A stretch of 39,923 nucleotides of DNA from a bacterium (GCA_020049465.1 JAIFKS010000140.1:1-39923), one strand, 5' to 3'; positions 14,814 through 24,047 are shown, counted from the first letter of the stretch. The notes: generated from the sequence alone by a model not told the origin. Translations and numbers: made by a program.

Positions 14814-16331
14814 ATGTTCTTTCAAAAACTTCAGATGCCCCGTGGCCCGCGGATCCGGCTCCGCCCGATCCTGGCCACCACGGTCATCGGCGGCGCTGCC
14901 GCGGCGGTTTGGGCCCTGAGCGGGCAGGCGCCGCACGGCGATGTGGTCACCGCCGGGTACGATCTGTCCCGGGTCGTCGAATCCACGCTCGTACACAATC
15001 CCCTTCTGCCCGACCTGAAACTGAAGCTCAGCCATGCCCAGGCGGCCGACCTGGCCGGATCCTACGTGCGCCATGCTTCGTTCGAACAGGCCGCCAGCGA
15101 CCAGATCACCGCCGAAATCCCGGGACCGGTGGCGACCCCCGGCTCCGGCGAAACCGAACTGAAGATCGAACGCGGGCAGAACTTCTACGATGCCCTGCTC
15201 GCCCGCGGCGCGGACCACGACGACATCCTGCAACTGGTCGAGTCCTGCAAGCCGTTCCGCAACCTGCGGGCGGTGCGCAACGGCGAAGTGTTCCGTGTGC
15301 AGATCGGACCCGGCGGCCGGTTGCAGTCCCTGGGCTTCGACCTGGACGAGGAGAGCTTCGTCAACTGGGTGCGCGAGGGCGACACCTATGTGCGCGAGGA
15401 CGGCACCTATCCCGTACAACGGCGCTACCGTGGCGTGCACGGCTCGGTGAAGGGTTCGTTGATCGCGAGCCTGGAAGCGCTTGATGTGCCCACCGCGCTG
15501 GCTCCGAAGCTGGCCGACATCCTGGGTTGGGACATCGACTTCCGTCGCGATCTGCGCGAAGGCGACTCCTTCCGGATCGTCTACGAGGAAGTGTGGCGCG
15601 ACGACCGGTTGGTGCGCTCGGGCGCCATCCAGGCCGTGGAGTTCGTCAGCCGCGGCAAGCCTCGCCGCGCATTCCTGTTCGATGACGGCACGGGCGACCC
15701 CGGCTACTTCGATCCCAACGGCGGCAGCCTGACCAAGTCGCTGCTGCGCGCGCCGCTGCAGTACTCGCGGATCAGCAGCGATTTTTCTTACCGCCGGTTC
15801 CACCCGGTGCTGGGCAAGATGATGCCGCATCTGGGCATCGACTACGCGGCGCCGCTGGGCACTCCGGTCAAGGCGGCCGGCGACGGCGTGGTTCTGGCCG
15901 CGGCGTCGAAGGGCGGCAACGGGCGCTATGTTCACATCCGGCACGCGAACAAGAGCCTTGAGACGTATTACCTGCACCTGTCGAAGTTCGGCAAAGGGAT
16001 CAAGTCGGGCGCGCGCGTGCAGCAGGGGCAGATCATCGGCTACGTAGGAGCCACCGGTTACGCAACCGGTCCTCATCTGGACTATCGCATCAAGATGAAC
16101 GGCAAGTTCGTCAACCCGCGCACGATCAAGGCGCCGGCAGCCGAACCGCTGAGCGGCGAACGCCAGGCGCGTTTCCGCGAGCATGCCGAGCAGCTGGCCG
16201 CGACGCTGGCCGTCCTGCCGCCGATGAAGTCGATGGTGGTGCCGACGCTGTACGCCGGCACGCCGCCGGCCTGGTTCGGCGCGACGTACGCGGCCGCGGA
16301 TCTGCCGTCACTGGTGCGGAACGTCGAATAG
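14814..16331 (+). CDS. M23-family (MepM/YebA-like) cell-wall peptidase
   Basis: A 505-residue envelope protein with an N-terminal basic stretch and a membrane/signal segment (about 18-38). The middle region (about 118-300) resembles the LysM/OapA-like and Csd3-type domains of MepM endopeptidases. The C-terminal LytM domain has H339-x-x-x-D343 in H-L-G-I-D-Y, H388 in Y-Y-L-H-L-S, and G-P-H421-L-D423. The last H-x-H is thus H-x-D, which replaces one zinc ligand by Asp; such variants occur in the family. It probably cleaves peptidoglycan cross-links. Start is uncertain: GGAGG lies 13 bases before ATG 14814, so an in-frame CTG at 14808 is possible. It is convergent with the DUF4340 gene. Confidence 0.87.
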   Translation: MFFQKLQMPRGPRIRLRPILATTVIGGAAAAVWALSGQAPHGDVVTAGYDLSRVVESTLVHNPLLPDLKLKLSHAQAADLAGSYVRHASFEQAASDQITAEIPGPVATPGSGETELKIERGQNFYDALLARGADHDDILQLVESCKPFRNLRAVRNGEVFRVQIGPGGRLQSLGFDLDEESFVNWVREGDTYVREDGTYPVQRRYRGVHGSVKGSLIASLEALDVPTALAPKLADILGWDIDFRRDLREGDSFRIVYEEVWRDDRLVRSGAIQAVEFVSRGKPRRAFLFDDGTGDPGYFDPNGGSLTKSLLRAPLQYSRISSDFSYRRFHPVLGKMMPHLGIDYAAPLGTPVKAAGDGVVLAAASKGGNGRYVHIRHANKSLETYYLHLSKFGKGIKSGARVQQGQIIGYVGATGYATGPHLDYRIKMNGKFVNPRTIKAPAAEPLSGERQARFREHAEQLAATLAVLPPMKSMVVPTLYAGTPPAWFGATYAAADLPSLVRNVE

Positions 16332-16357
16332 CCGGAACATCGAATAGACGGAACTAC
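16317..16357. repeat. Tandem repeat, 16-bp period, spanning the stop of the M23 gene
   Basis: CGGAACGTCGAATAGC (16317-16332), CGGAACATCGAATAGA (16333-16348) and a partial third copy, CGGAACTAC. The first unit contains the TAG stop of the M23 gene (16329-16331), and the partial copy reaches the stop of the opposing DUF4340 gene. Confidence 0.8.
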
Positions 16358-17886
16358 GGCGCCGCGTTGATCAGCAACGCGGCGTTTCGTATGCTGACCA
16401 GCAGTTCCTCCGGTATCGCGACGAGGCGACCCGATCCGGGCGTCCACATGGCCGCCGTCAGGCCCCCCTCGGGCTCCCGCAGCCACCCGAGTTCCCAGTT
16501 CAGCGCGCGCGCGGCCGTGCCCGCACCGTAGGTCAACTCCACACCCACGTGGCCATCGACCCGCAGCGGGGCGGGGGCGGTCCGCGGCGGCAGCGCCCGC
16601 AAGGCAGGCTGTCGGCTGAGGTTCACCACGAGATCCCGCACCAGTCCGTTGCGTTCCGCTTCACCGCGCGTCCAACCCTCGGCGGCCGGCAGGTCGGTCA
16701 GCCAGGCATTCCGGCCATCACCCGTACCGGGCTCTCCGCGCCGCGATCCGACCAGCAGCGGGCGGCCCTCGTAGCTGATCGCAAACCGGTCGGCGCCCAG
16801 CGCATACACCGGCAGAGCGCCGAGATCCAGCAAGGCGGATAACGGCTCCGACAACGTCTGGATCGCTTCCCGGTCGGCCACCAGCACCTGGCCGTGCCGC
16901 AGAACCGGCACGTTGCGCTCATCCAGCGGCGGCCCGAAAGCCAGTGAGGGCGTTGCCGATTCGCCATCGGCGGCCCCTCGCAGGGCCGGCCGCACGTCCG
17001 GCCCGGCCAGTGTCACCCGTCGCCACGGCGGATTCAGGCCCCACGCGGCGATCAGTTCCAGGGAACGCTCCGGAGGAGCCATTTCGCGCACGACGACGTC
17101 ACTGATCTCGTAGAGGAACCGTTCGATCGCGCGGGTCGAGGCCTGCAGCCACAGACCGTCGGCATCGGTACGGCGCCGGTCGTCGTATTGCGCGTGGTAT
17201 TGGTCGGCCACCGGACCGAAGGCCGCGGCGCCATCGGGCGCGTGCAGCCACCAGACCGCGTCGCGGCGGACCAGCGTCCACGGCCGGCCATCCCGCTCGA
17301 GCGAAATCCTGTCGACACCTTCGCTGCTGACACCCGGCAGCAGCACTTTCGCGCGGACCGCATCCGGCAGCGAAGCCAGCCGGTCGCGCAGCGCCGCGGT
17401 GACCGTGAAGCAGAATCGCCGTTCGCCGCCCGTGGCGTAGCGGGTGCCGTTCACCGGGTTCATGATGCCCAGGGCCAGGTCGAATTGCTGCCCATCGGCG
17501 CGGTGCACCGTCAACTGCACACCTTCGGGACCGTTGAAAGCGTAGCGCCGGTCGCCCGGTTCGGTGCCCGGCAGCAGCGGCCCCGCCTCGGCTGTGGTCA
17601 GGGCCTCCAGCAGGGCCGCCATGGCCTGGGGGTCCACGTCATCGACCAGGGCGCCGGTCAGGGTCCAGCCGCCGCCGGCCTGCAGGTCGAGGCGGTACGA
17701 GCGCCCGCGCACGTTCACCAGCAGCGCGTCGATGGGCGCTTCGGAACGCTGCAGGAGCGGCCCTCCCAACGACTGAGCGGCCGCACGGGGATCGTTGCGT
17801 GAAAACCACAGGAACCCCAGCGCCGCCACGGCGATCACCAGAAGCGCGATCGAGACCAGCGCCATTCCGCCTGGACGTCGGGTCAT
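16354..17886 (-). CDS. DUF4340-domain membrane-anchored protein
   Basis: A 510-residue protein with an N-terminal basic region, one transmembrane helix (about 8-27) and a long extracytoplasmic part resembling DUF4340 proteins, which accompany GldG-type ABC transporter genes. Repeating beta-rich units with W-x-L-V-R/T-L segments are visible (around 65-76 and 203-215). The ATG at 17886 overlaps the stop of the upstream GldF-GldG gene by four bases. As the last gene of the fabH-ABC operon it is probably a periplasmic accessory subunit. The molecular role is unknown. Its 3' end contains a hairpin that could terminate the opposing M23 transcript. Confidence 0.75.
   Translation of the reverse strand: MTRRPGGMALVSIALLVIAVAALGFLWFSRNDPRAAAQSLGGPLLQRSEAPIDALLVNVRGRSYRLDLQAGGGWTLTGALVDDVDPQAMAALLEALTTAEAGPLLPGTEPGDRRYAFNGPEGVQLTVHRADGQQFDLALGIMNPVNGTRYATGGERRFCFTVTAALRDRLASLPDAVRAKVLLPGVSSEGVDRISLERDGRPWTLVRRDAVWWLHAPDGAAAFGPVADQYHAQYDDRRRTDADGLWLQASTRAIERFLYEISDVVVREMAPPERSLELIAAWGLNPPWRRVTLAGPDVRPALRGAADGESATPSLAFGPPLDERNVPVLRHGQVLVADREAIQTLSEPLSALLDLGALPVYALGADRFAISYEGRPLLVGSRRGEPGTGDGRNAWLTDLPAAEGWTRGEAERNGLVRDLVVNLSRQPALRALPPRTAPAPLRVDGHVGVELTYGAGTAARALNWELGWLREPEGGLTAAMWTPGSGRLVAIPEELLVSIRNAALLINAAP
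16360..16387 (+). terminator. Possible terminator of the M23 gene within the 3' end of the opposing gene
   Basis: A 9-bp stem (CGCCGCGTT / AACGCGGCG) with a 7-nt loop is followed by TTTCGT on the plus strand, 29 bp after the M23 stop. It lies inside the last codons of the convergent DUF4340 gene. The T-tract is short, so the call is tentative. Confidence 0.45.
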
Positions 17887-20066
17887 GATGGCTTTCCGGG
17901 TTCGCGGCGGCGGCGCAGCATGTTGCCCAGGGCCAGGCTGCCGACCAGGAGAGGCCAGCCCAGGATGGCACCCCAGCCGTAGATTTCCTTCTGCGCCGCC
18001 GACAAAACGACCGGCTGGCTGAGGGGATCGCGGCCGCGGACCTGGATCAGCGCTTCCTCGCGCGCCAGCCAGCCGACGGTATTGAGCAGCAGGTCGCGGT
18101 TGGCGTTCTGGTTGATGGTCGCGTTGTTGAGGAACTCGGAATTGCCGATCACGACGAGGCGGCCGGGACGTTCGGAGGCACGGCGCGATTCGAGGATCCA
18201 GCCGAACGGCAGCGGACCGGGGCGATCGGTCAGCGGATCGAATTCGGGACGCCCGGAGAACATCGTCTGCGGATCCGTTTCGCCCCAGCTGCTTTCGTTG
18301 GTGAGGAGCAGGGGTTCACCCGCGAGGGTGGAGTCGTTGCCCGGGGTGCGCATCACCGGCTGGGCCAGCGGGAACGACGTCACCAGCCCATGCAGGTCGT
18401 GCACGATCCGGTGATGGCTGTAGGTGTCGATGATCGCCAGCGTGCGCGCCCCCAGCCCCTGGGTGGCCGCCAGGCGGCCGCTGTCGATGAGCACTTCGCC
18501 CGTGGGCACCAGACGCCAGGTGCGCAGCCAGGCGACCCAGCCTTCGGGCGTGGGCGGATCGGTCAACATCAGCACGGCGCCGCCGCGCGCCACGAAGGCG
18601 TCGATCGCGGCGGCTTCACCCGGCTCGGGATCCAGCCGGGGGCCGGCAATCACCAGCACACTGCAGCTCTCCGGCACCCGCGCGCCGCCGGCCAGCACCA
18701 GGGTCTTCACGTCGTAGCCCTGGTCCGCCAGGGCCAGCGCGCAGGCGGCATAGCCCGGGCGTTCGGTGTTGTCCAGCAGGTGCTCGCCGTGGCCGCTCAG
18801 GAACATCACGCGGCTCAGACGACCCGAAGCCAGGCGGTAGACGGTGCTGAGCAGGGTGCCCTCCTCCGGCTGTTCCAGCGACTTGCGCCGGTCACCGACC
18901 GTCACCACGACCGTGCGGGTCGACTCCAATCCGAACTGCCGGAACAGGTCCGGGTCGACCTCGGGATCCACCATTTCGTAGCGGAAATGCCGGGAGCGCA
19001 GACTGCAGCTCCTGAGCAGGGTCTCGGTCTCCTCCCGCGCCGGGTCGAGATTCACATAGAAGGCGTACACCTGCACGTGGTCGTCTCCGGTCGGGCCGTC
19101 GCCTTCCTGCTGGTCGGCGCCTTTGCCCGCCAGAAGGTCGCCCAGCTGGTCCAGCACCTGCAGGCTCTGCGGCGCCAGGCTGTAGCGGCGATTGCCCGTC
19201 AGATCCCAGCTGTGCGCGAACTGCGCGCCGACCGTGTAGAGCAGCACGGCCACGACGACCGTCAGCAGTGCCGGCAGCCAGGGGCCCAGGCGGCGGTCGC
19301 CGGGAAGGCGACGGCCCGCATGCACGGCCCAGGCGGCCGTCAGCGGAACCGCAGTCATCCCGATGAAGTAGAGCAGATCCTGCGTGTTGACGACGCCGAC
19401 GCTGAAGCCCTCGAAATGAGTCAGCAGCGACAGGTCCTTCGCGACGAGGCCGGCCACGCCGGGCAGGAACCGCTCGAAGACACCGACCAGGAACAGCGCC
19501 AGCGAAGCCATGAAAGCCAGGAAATACGCCACGACCTGGTTCGCGACCAGGGTCGAGGCCAGCAGTCCCCAGGCGACCAGGCAGGCGGCCATCAGGATCT
19601 GCCCCAGGACGGCCGTGAAGGCCGGCCCCGCCTCGGGACGCCCGAAAGTCCAGACCGCCAGGATGTAGGCCGAACCGGCGGCGATCATGGCCACGGCACC
19701 GAGCGTGCCGCCGAGCCACTTGCCCAGGATCCAGGTGCCGTCGCCGACCGGCCAGCTGGCGACCAGTTCGCGGCGGCCGGGTCGCAGGTCCGGCGCCATC
19801 AGGCGCATCGACAGGGCCGGCAGCAGGAAGAGCATGAAGAAGACGGTGTTGGAAACCAGCGGGCGGAACAGACCCTCGGCCAGATTGATGGCGCCCGCGC
19901 TGCCCGGGGACTGGAGCGCCGCCAGCGACATCTCGCTGTAGCCGAACAGGAAGATCGTGAAGAAGAGTCCGACCGAGACCAGGAAGCCGGTCAGCACCAC
20001 CGGCGCCACGGCGCTGTTGAAGAACGCCGCCATTTCACGACGGGTGATGGCCAGGATGGTGGTCAT
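17883..20066 (-). CDS. Fused GldF-GldG-type ABC-2 permease and auxiliary protein
   Basis: A 727-residue two-part protein. Residues 1-250 form an ABC-2-type permease with about six membrane segments and the GldF-like opening I-T-R-R-E-M-A-A-F-F. A further helix (about 262-280) leads into a GldG-like auxiliary domain: W-D-L-T-G-N-R-R-Y-S-L-A (287-298) is the typical entry, and F-L-S-G-H-G-E and a G-G-A-V-L-M-L-T-D-P segment follow. A C-terminal helix (about 693-716) re-anchors it. In Bacteroidetes GldF and GldG are usually separate proteins needed with GldA for gliding; homologues elsewhere serve unknown export functions. Start and stop overlap both neighbours by four bases, so the three transporter genes are translationally coupled. 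Confidence 0.85.
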   Translation of the reverse strand: MTTILAITRREMAAFFNSAVAPVVLTGFLVSVGLFFTIFLFGYSEMSLAALQSPGSAGAINLAEGLFRPLVSNTVFFMLFLLPALSMRLMAPDLRPGRRELVASWPVGDGTWILGKWLGGTLGAVAMIAAGSAYILAVWTFGRPEAGPAFTAVLGQILMAACLVAWGLLASTLVANQVVAYFLAFMASLALFLVGVFERFLPGVAGLVAKDLSLLTHFEGFSVGVVNTQDLLYFIGMTAVPLTAAWAVHAGRRLPGDRRLGPWLPALLTVVVAVLLYTVGAQFAHSWDLTGNRRYSLAPQSLQVLDQLGDLLAGKGADQQEGDGPTGDDHVQVYAFYVNLDPAREETETLLRSCSLRSRHFRYEMVDPEVDPDLFRQFGLESTRTVVVTVGDRRKSLEQPEEGTLLSTVYRLASGRLSRVMFLSGHGEHLLDNTERPGYAACALALADQGYDVKTLVLAGGARVPESCSVLVIAGPRLDPEPGEAAAIDAFVARGGAVLMLTDPPTPEGWVAWLRTWRLVPTGEVLIDSGRLAATQGLGARTLAIIDTYSHHRIVHDLHGLVTSFPLAQPVMRTPGNDSTLAGEPLLLTNESSWGETDPQTMFSGRPEFDPLTDRPGPLPFGWILESRRASERPGRLVVIGNSEFLNNATINQNANRDLLLNTVGWLAREEALIQVRGRDPLSQPVVLSAAQKEIYGWGAILGWPLLVGSLALGNMLRRRREPGKPS

Positions 20067-21067
20067 GGCGCGCGATCCCTGCCGTCGTCGGTCCGCATCG
20101 CATCGTCAGCCGCCGGAGCGACCGGCTCACGATCGCCGGCGCCGGTCAGCCGCATGAACAGGTCCTCGAGACTGGGGCCCTTGTCGTGGATGTTCTGCAG
20201 CAGACCACCGGCCCGCAACACGGATTCCACCAGGCGGGGGCGGATCTCGACGGCGTTGCCGGCGATGCTCACCTCGGCGCCGTTGTCGGTGATGACGACG
20301 TCGTCCACGCCGGCGACGCTGGCCAGCGCCGCGGCCACGCGGTCACGGTCGCCGTCCCAGGACAGCACCACCGTGCGCGCGGCCAGGCCGGCGGCCAGCG
20401 GATCGGCCGCGGCCAGGCCCTCGCCCGATCGCTCGGCGACGACCCGCCCGTGGTCCAGGATGATCACCCTTTCGCACAGGGCGGCCACCTCGCTGAGGAT
20501 GTGGCTGCTCATCAGCACGGTGCGGCGGCCGCGGAACCCGCGGATCAGTTCGCGGATGCCGACGATCTGGTTGGGATCCAGCCCGCTGGTCGGCTCGTCG
20601 AGCACCAGCACCGCCGGATCGCCGACCAGCGCCTGCGCCAGGCCCAGACGCTTGCGGAACCCGTGTGAAAGACGGCTGCTCAGCCGGTGCCGCACGTCCT
20701 GCAGGCCTGTCTGCTCCAGCAGGATCTCCAGTTGCGCGGCGCGCCCGGCGCGGGGAACACCCTTCAGGTCGGCCACGAACTCCAGCGTCGACAGCACCGA
20801 TTGATCATCTGGCAGGGCGATCTGCTCGGGCATGAATCCGACCGCACGCCGGGCCGCCAGCGCTTCCCGCGCCAGATCACGGCCGGCGATGACGGCACGG
20901 CCGCCCGAGGCGGCGAGCGAACCGGTGAGGATCTTCATGACCGTGGACTTGCCGGCTCCGTTGGGGCCGAGCAGACCGGCGATCTCGCCGGATTCCACGC
21001 GGAAAGACACCCCGGCCAGAGCCGGGAGCTTTCCGTAGCGGCGCGTCAGTCCGGAAACTTCGATCAT
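20063..21067 (-). CDS. ABC transporter ATP-binding protein (GldA-like)
   Basis: A 334-residue ABC ATPase. Walker A is G34-P-N-G-A-G-K40-S-T; the signature is L-S-H-G-F-R-K-R (133-140), close to the L-S-K-G-x-R-Q-R of GldA and drug-efflux ATPases; Walker B is V-L-V-L-D-E (153-158), followed by P-T-S-G-L-D-P and the S-S-H switch histidine. The last 110 residues are an extra domain usual in ABC-2 exporters. It powers the membrane component encoded next. The start lies 10 bp after the fabH stop and its stop overlaps the permease start by four bases. Confidence 0.92.
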   Translation of the reverse strand: MIEVSGLTRRYGKLPALAGVSFRVESGEIAGLLGPNGAGKSTVMKILTGSLAASGGRAVIAGRDLAREALAARRAVGFMPEQIALPDDQSVLSTLEFVADLKGVPRAGRAAQLEILLEQTGLQDVRHRLSSRLSHGFRKRLGLAQALVGDPAVLVLDEPTSGLDPNQIVGIRELIRGFRGRRTVLMSSHILSEVAALCERVIILDHGRVVAERSGEGLAAADPLAAGLAARTVVLSWDGDRDRVAAALASVAGVDDVVITDNGAEVSIAGNAVEIRPRLVESVLRAGGLLQNIHDKGPSLEDLFMRLTGAGDREPVAPAADDAMRTDDGRDRAP

Positions 21068-21077
21068 GCGTTCTTGC

Positions 21078-22085
21078 CTAGCGGGCTGCCCAGCGCATCA
21101 GACAGGCACCCCAGGTGAAGCCGGCGCCGAAAGCGCACAGAACCACGTTGTGCCCTTCGCGCAGGCGGCCTTCGTCGCAGGCCACACGCAGCGCCGACGG
21201 AATGCTGGCCGAGGTGGTGTTGCCGAAACGGTCGATCGTGATCATGACCTTGCTGTCGGGCAGCCCCAGGCGCTGCTGCGCGGCCTCGATGATGCGGATG
21301 TTCGCCTGGTGCGGCACGAAAAGGTCGACATCGGCGCCGGTCATGCCGTTGCGCTCGACGATCTCGGCCGTCACGCCGGCCATGCCCTTGACCGCGAACT
21401 TGTAGACGTCGCGCCCCTCCTGGTAGACGGTGTGCAGATTGTTCGCCACCGTTTCAGCCGACGCGGGCATCACGCTGCCGCCGGCCTTCTGATGCAGGAA
21501 CCTGATGCCGACGCCGTCGACGCGGTTGATGGCGTCGATGATGCCGACGCGCTCGGGTTCGATGCGCTCGACCAGCACCGCGCCAGCCCCGTCGCCGAAC
21601 AGGATGCAGCTGTTGCGGTCGCCATAATCGGTGATCGAGGACATGATCTCGGTTCCGATCACCAGGACGCGTTTCGCATGCCCCGCCTCCACCTGCGCGC
21701 GCGCGTTCTGGAGCGCGAAGATGAATCCGCTGCAGGCGCCTTCCAGGTCGAAACCCCAGGCGTTCACGGCGCCGATTTCGTGCTGGATGATGCAGGCGGT
21801 GGCCGGGAACACCATGTCCGGCGTGACCGTGGGCACGATGATCAGGTCGACTTCGGCCGCGGTGACACCCGCGTGCTCGAGCGCCTGTCGCGCCGCCAGC
21901 GCGCCGTGGTGCGACGCGCCCGTGCCGGGTTCAACCAGGCGGCGTTCGCGGATTCCCGTGCGCTCCACGATCCAGGCGTCATCGGTGTCGACCATCTTCT
22001 CGAGATCGGCGTTGGTGAGCCGACGCTCGGGAAAGCTCATGCCCACCCCGGTGATTCCGGCGGTGTGCAGCATCCTTGAGGCCAT
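21078..22085 (-). CDS. fabH: 3-oxoacyl-ACP synthase III
   Basis: A 335-residue thiolase-fold enzyme that condenses acetyl- or branched acyl-CoA with malonyl-ACP to begin fatty acid synthesis. The catalytic triad is C118 (G-A-C-S-G-F), H259 (V-P-H-Q-A-N) and N289 (G-N-T-T-S-A-S-I-P), and the G-D-G-A-G-A-V motif is at 164-170. The ATG at 22085 follows GGGAGG with a 5-nt spacer; longer in-frame starts have no such site and run into repetitive leader DNA. No other fab gene is adjacent. Instead it leads an operon with the GldA/GldFG-like transporter, an unusual pairing. KAS III paralogues of other pathways look similar, but the full triad and length favour FabH. Confidence 0.92.
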   Translation of the reverse strand: MASRMLHTAGITGVGMSFPERRLTNADLEKMVDTDDAWIVERTGIRERRLVEPGTGASHHGALAARQALEHAGVTAAEVDLIIVPTVTPDMVFPATACIIQHEIGAVNAWGFDLEGACSGFIFALQNARAQVEAGHAKRVLVIGTEIMSSITDYGDRNSCILFGDGAGAVLVERIEPERVGIIDAINRVDGVGIRFLHQKAGGSVMPASAETVANNLHTVYQEGRDVYKFAVKGMAGVTAEIVERNGMTGADVDLFVPHQANIRIIEAAQQRLGLPDSKVMITIDRFGNTTSASIPSALRVACDEGRLREGHNVVLCAFGAGFTWGACLMRWAAR

Positions 22086-22099
22086 GCGGTCCTCCCTAA

Positions 22100-22149
22100 G
22101 TGTCTCCAAGCTGCAGTGTCTGTAGGCTGAAGAGTGTTTCCAGGCTGAA
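22100..22149. repeat. Three imperfect 16-bp tandem repeats upstream of fabH
   Basis: GTGTCTCCAAGCTGCA (22100-22115), GTGTCTGTAGGCTGAA (22116-22131) and, after two bases, GTGTTTCCAGGCTGAA (22134-22149). They start a few bases beyond the Shine-Dalgarno of fabH and would lie in its leader. Confidence 0.75.
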
Positions 22150-22305
22150 AGCGGCGCTCTGGATAGGCGATGGCGGCGCAGGCCGGCCGCAGGTGTCCCC
22201 TGCCGGCGGCGCGCCGCGGCGATGCGTTCCAACTGCTGAAAGTTAGGCCATTTCCGACTACCGGGCAACCGGGATTGTACGTCGACGGGCCCGGGTGGCA
22301 AAGGA

Positions 22306-22338
22306 GAGCCCCCGCGGACCCGGGGTCCGCGGGGGCTC
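22306..22338 (-). terminator. Strong hairpin, likely end of the ribosomal super-operon
   Basis: A perfect 15-bp GC-rich stem (arms 22306-22320 and 22324-22338) with a 3-nt loop lies about 90 bp after the rplQ stop. On the minus strand it is followed by TCCTTTGCC, a poor U-tract, so termination may need rho or rely on the very stable stem. Confidence 0.65.
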
Positions 22339-22427
22339 GACAAGAGGACGAGTGCCGAAGCCGGTTTCGGACGGGCGCCCGCGCTTACGCGCAGCCACCC
22401 CGGAGGCGGACGACGACGAAGCGGACG

Positions 22428-22970
22428 TTAGTCCTGCTTCTTCTCCTCGTCCGCATCGGGCTGCGCATTGTCCATTTCGAGCTTCGCCTGTTCCCGCGCC
22501 GCGGCGTTGTCGGCCGCTTCACTGAACGTGGCGATGGCTTCCTTCTTCTGCTCGGCCGCCAGGATCTTGCGGGCCCGGGCACGCTTGAGCGAGTCCTTGA
22601 CCTTCGGACGTGCGGTACCGTCGACCAGTTCCAGGATCACCATCTCGGCGTTGTCGCCTTGCCGCGGCCCGATGCGCATGATGCGCGTGTAGCCGCCGGC
22701 GCGTTCCGCGTACCGCGGACCGATTTCGGCGAACAGCTTCTGCAGCACGACCGGCTCGTTCACCTTGCGGGCGGCGATACGGCGCGAGTGCAGGTCGCCC
22801 TTCTTGGCGAAAGTGATCAGCCGCTCGGCCACCGAACGGGCTTCCTTCGCCTTGGGCGCCGTCGTCTGGATACGCTCGTATTTGAACAGCGAGGTCACCA
22901 GATTCCGGTACATCATGTTGCGGTGCGCCTGGGTCCGGCCGAGCTTCCGCAGGGTGCGATTGTGACGCAT
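22428..22970 (-). CDS. rplQ: 50S ribosomal protein bL17
   Basis: 180 residues beginning [13 protein letters not shown], the standard bL17 start. The core (1-115) is ordinary and ends near the R-I-G-P-R-Q-G-D-N segment. A C-terminal extension of about 50 residues is Ala/Glu/Lys-rich and finishes in an acidic run (D-E-E-K-K-Q-D), longer than the roughly 120-130 residues common in other bacteria. It binds 23S rRNA near the exit tunnel. Last gene of the alpha operon, 78 bp after rpoA. Confidence 0.97.
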   Translation of the reverse strand: MRHNRTLRKLGRTQAHRNMMYRNLVTSLFKYERIQTTAPKAKEARSVAERLITFAKKGDLHSRRIAARKVNEPVVLQKLFAEIGPRYAERAGGYTRIMRIGPRQGDNAEMVILELVDGTARPKVKDSLKRARARKILAAEQKKEAIATFSEAADNAAAREQAKLEMDNAQPDADEEKKQD

Positions 22971-23048
22971 GACTCGAATCCATCCTTCTGTCGAACGAAC
23001 CGGCGGCTCGCTGGCCGCGCAGGGGTCGTGGGCTGTCGGCTGCGGCTC

Positions 23049-24047
23049 CTAGGAACCGGAAATCTCGCGCACGCGATCGTTGATTTCCGGCGGGAACGAC
23101 ATGCCGAAGCTGAGTTCCATGCCCTCGAGGATCTCGCCGATCTCGTTGAGACTCTTGCGCCCGAAGTTGCGGAACTTGAGCATTTCCGCCTCGGGCTTCG
23201 TCACCAGGTCGTAGAGCGTCTTGATGTGGCCGGACTTGAGGCAGTTGGCCGAACGGACCGACAGCTCGAGTTCTTCCACGTTGCGCGAGAGCAGTTCCAC
23301 CAGGCGTTCCTGCTCTTCGTTGACCTCTGTCTCCTGCGCGTCGATCGGAGCTTCGTCGAAATTGATGAACAGCTGCAACTGGTCCTTCAGGAGCTTGGCC
23401 GCGAACGCGATGGCGTCCTCGGGCCGCACCGCCCCGTTGGTGGTGATGCCCAGGATCAGCTTGTCATAGTCGGTGCGCTGACCGACACGGGTGTCCTCGA
23501 CCCGGAAGCTGACCTTGCGCACCGGCGAGTAGTTCGTGTCCATCCGGATGACACCGATCTTCTCGTCGGGGACGTTGTGCTGTTCGCGATCGACGTAGCC
23601 GCGGCCGAGGTCGATGAACAGCCGTGCGCTGAACTTCTCGGCCTCGGTCAGGGTGCAGATCACGTAGTCGGGGTTGCCGATCACCAGATCGGGATGTCCG
23701 TTGAGCGCGCCGGCGGTGACCGGCCCGGGGCCGGTGACTTCGATGTGCGCCCAGTGCGACGGAGCGTCCGACAGGCCGAACACCACGTTCTTCAGGTTCA
23801 GGACGATGTCGGTGACATCCTCCAGCACGCCCGGCATGGTGCTCAGCTCGTGCTTGACGCCGTCAAGGTGCACCGCGGTGATCCCGTGGCCGTGCATGGA
23901 CGACAACAGGGTTCGCCGCAGGGCATTGCCCAGGGTGTGACCGAAGCCGCGCTCGAGGGGCGCGATCTCGATCTCGGCGAACAGCGGCGACTGTGTCGCC
24001 TTGTTCACGCGAACACCCTCGGGCATCATCATGTTAACCCACTTCAT
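23049..24047 (-). CDS. rpoA: DNA-directed RNA polymerase subunit alpha
   Basis: 332 residues. The N-terminal assembly domain includes [20 protein letters not shown] (about 31-50), which dimerises and nucleates polymerase assembly. The C-terminal domain has [10 protein letters not shown] and [12 protein letters not shown], which contact UP elements and activators. The ATG at 24047 follows GGAGGAG; an in-frame GTG four codons upstream is less likely because it overlaps that site. Alpha operon position is canonical. Confidence 0.98.
   Translation of the reverse strand: MKWVNMMMPEGVRVNKATQSPLFAEIEIAPLERGFGHTLGNALRRTLLSSMHGHGITAVHLDGVKHELSTMPGVLEDVTDIVLNLKNVVFGLSDAPSHWAHIEVTGPGPVTAGALNGHPDLVIGNPDYVICTLTEAEKFSARLFIDLGRGYVDREQHNVPDEKIGVIRMDTNYSPVRKVSFRVEDTRVGQRTDYDKLILGITTNGAVRPEDAIAFAAKLLKDQLQLFINFDEAPIDAQETEVNEEQERLVELLSRNVEELELSVRSANCLKSGHIKTLYDLVTKPEAEMLKFRNFGRKSLNEIGEILEGMELSFGMSFPPEINDRVREISGS

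Larger units (their letters stand above)
22086..22427. other. 342-bp intergenic region between rplQ and fabH
   Basis: No coding region is supported. It contains three imperfect 16-bp repeats next to the fabH ribosome-binding site, a 15-bp perfect hairpin near rplQ, and a weak promoter-like pair on the minus strand (TTGCCC, 17 nt, TAACTT at 22240-22268) that could serve the fabH operon. Confidence 0.6.

Noticed and set aside
18390..20804. A plus-strand open frame of about 800 codons
   Set aside because: Antisense to the GldF-GldG fusion and the ABC ATPase gene; composition is Gln/Arg/His-rich and typical of a shadow frame.
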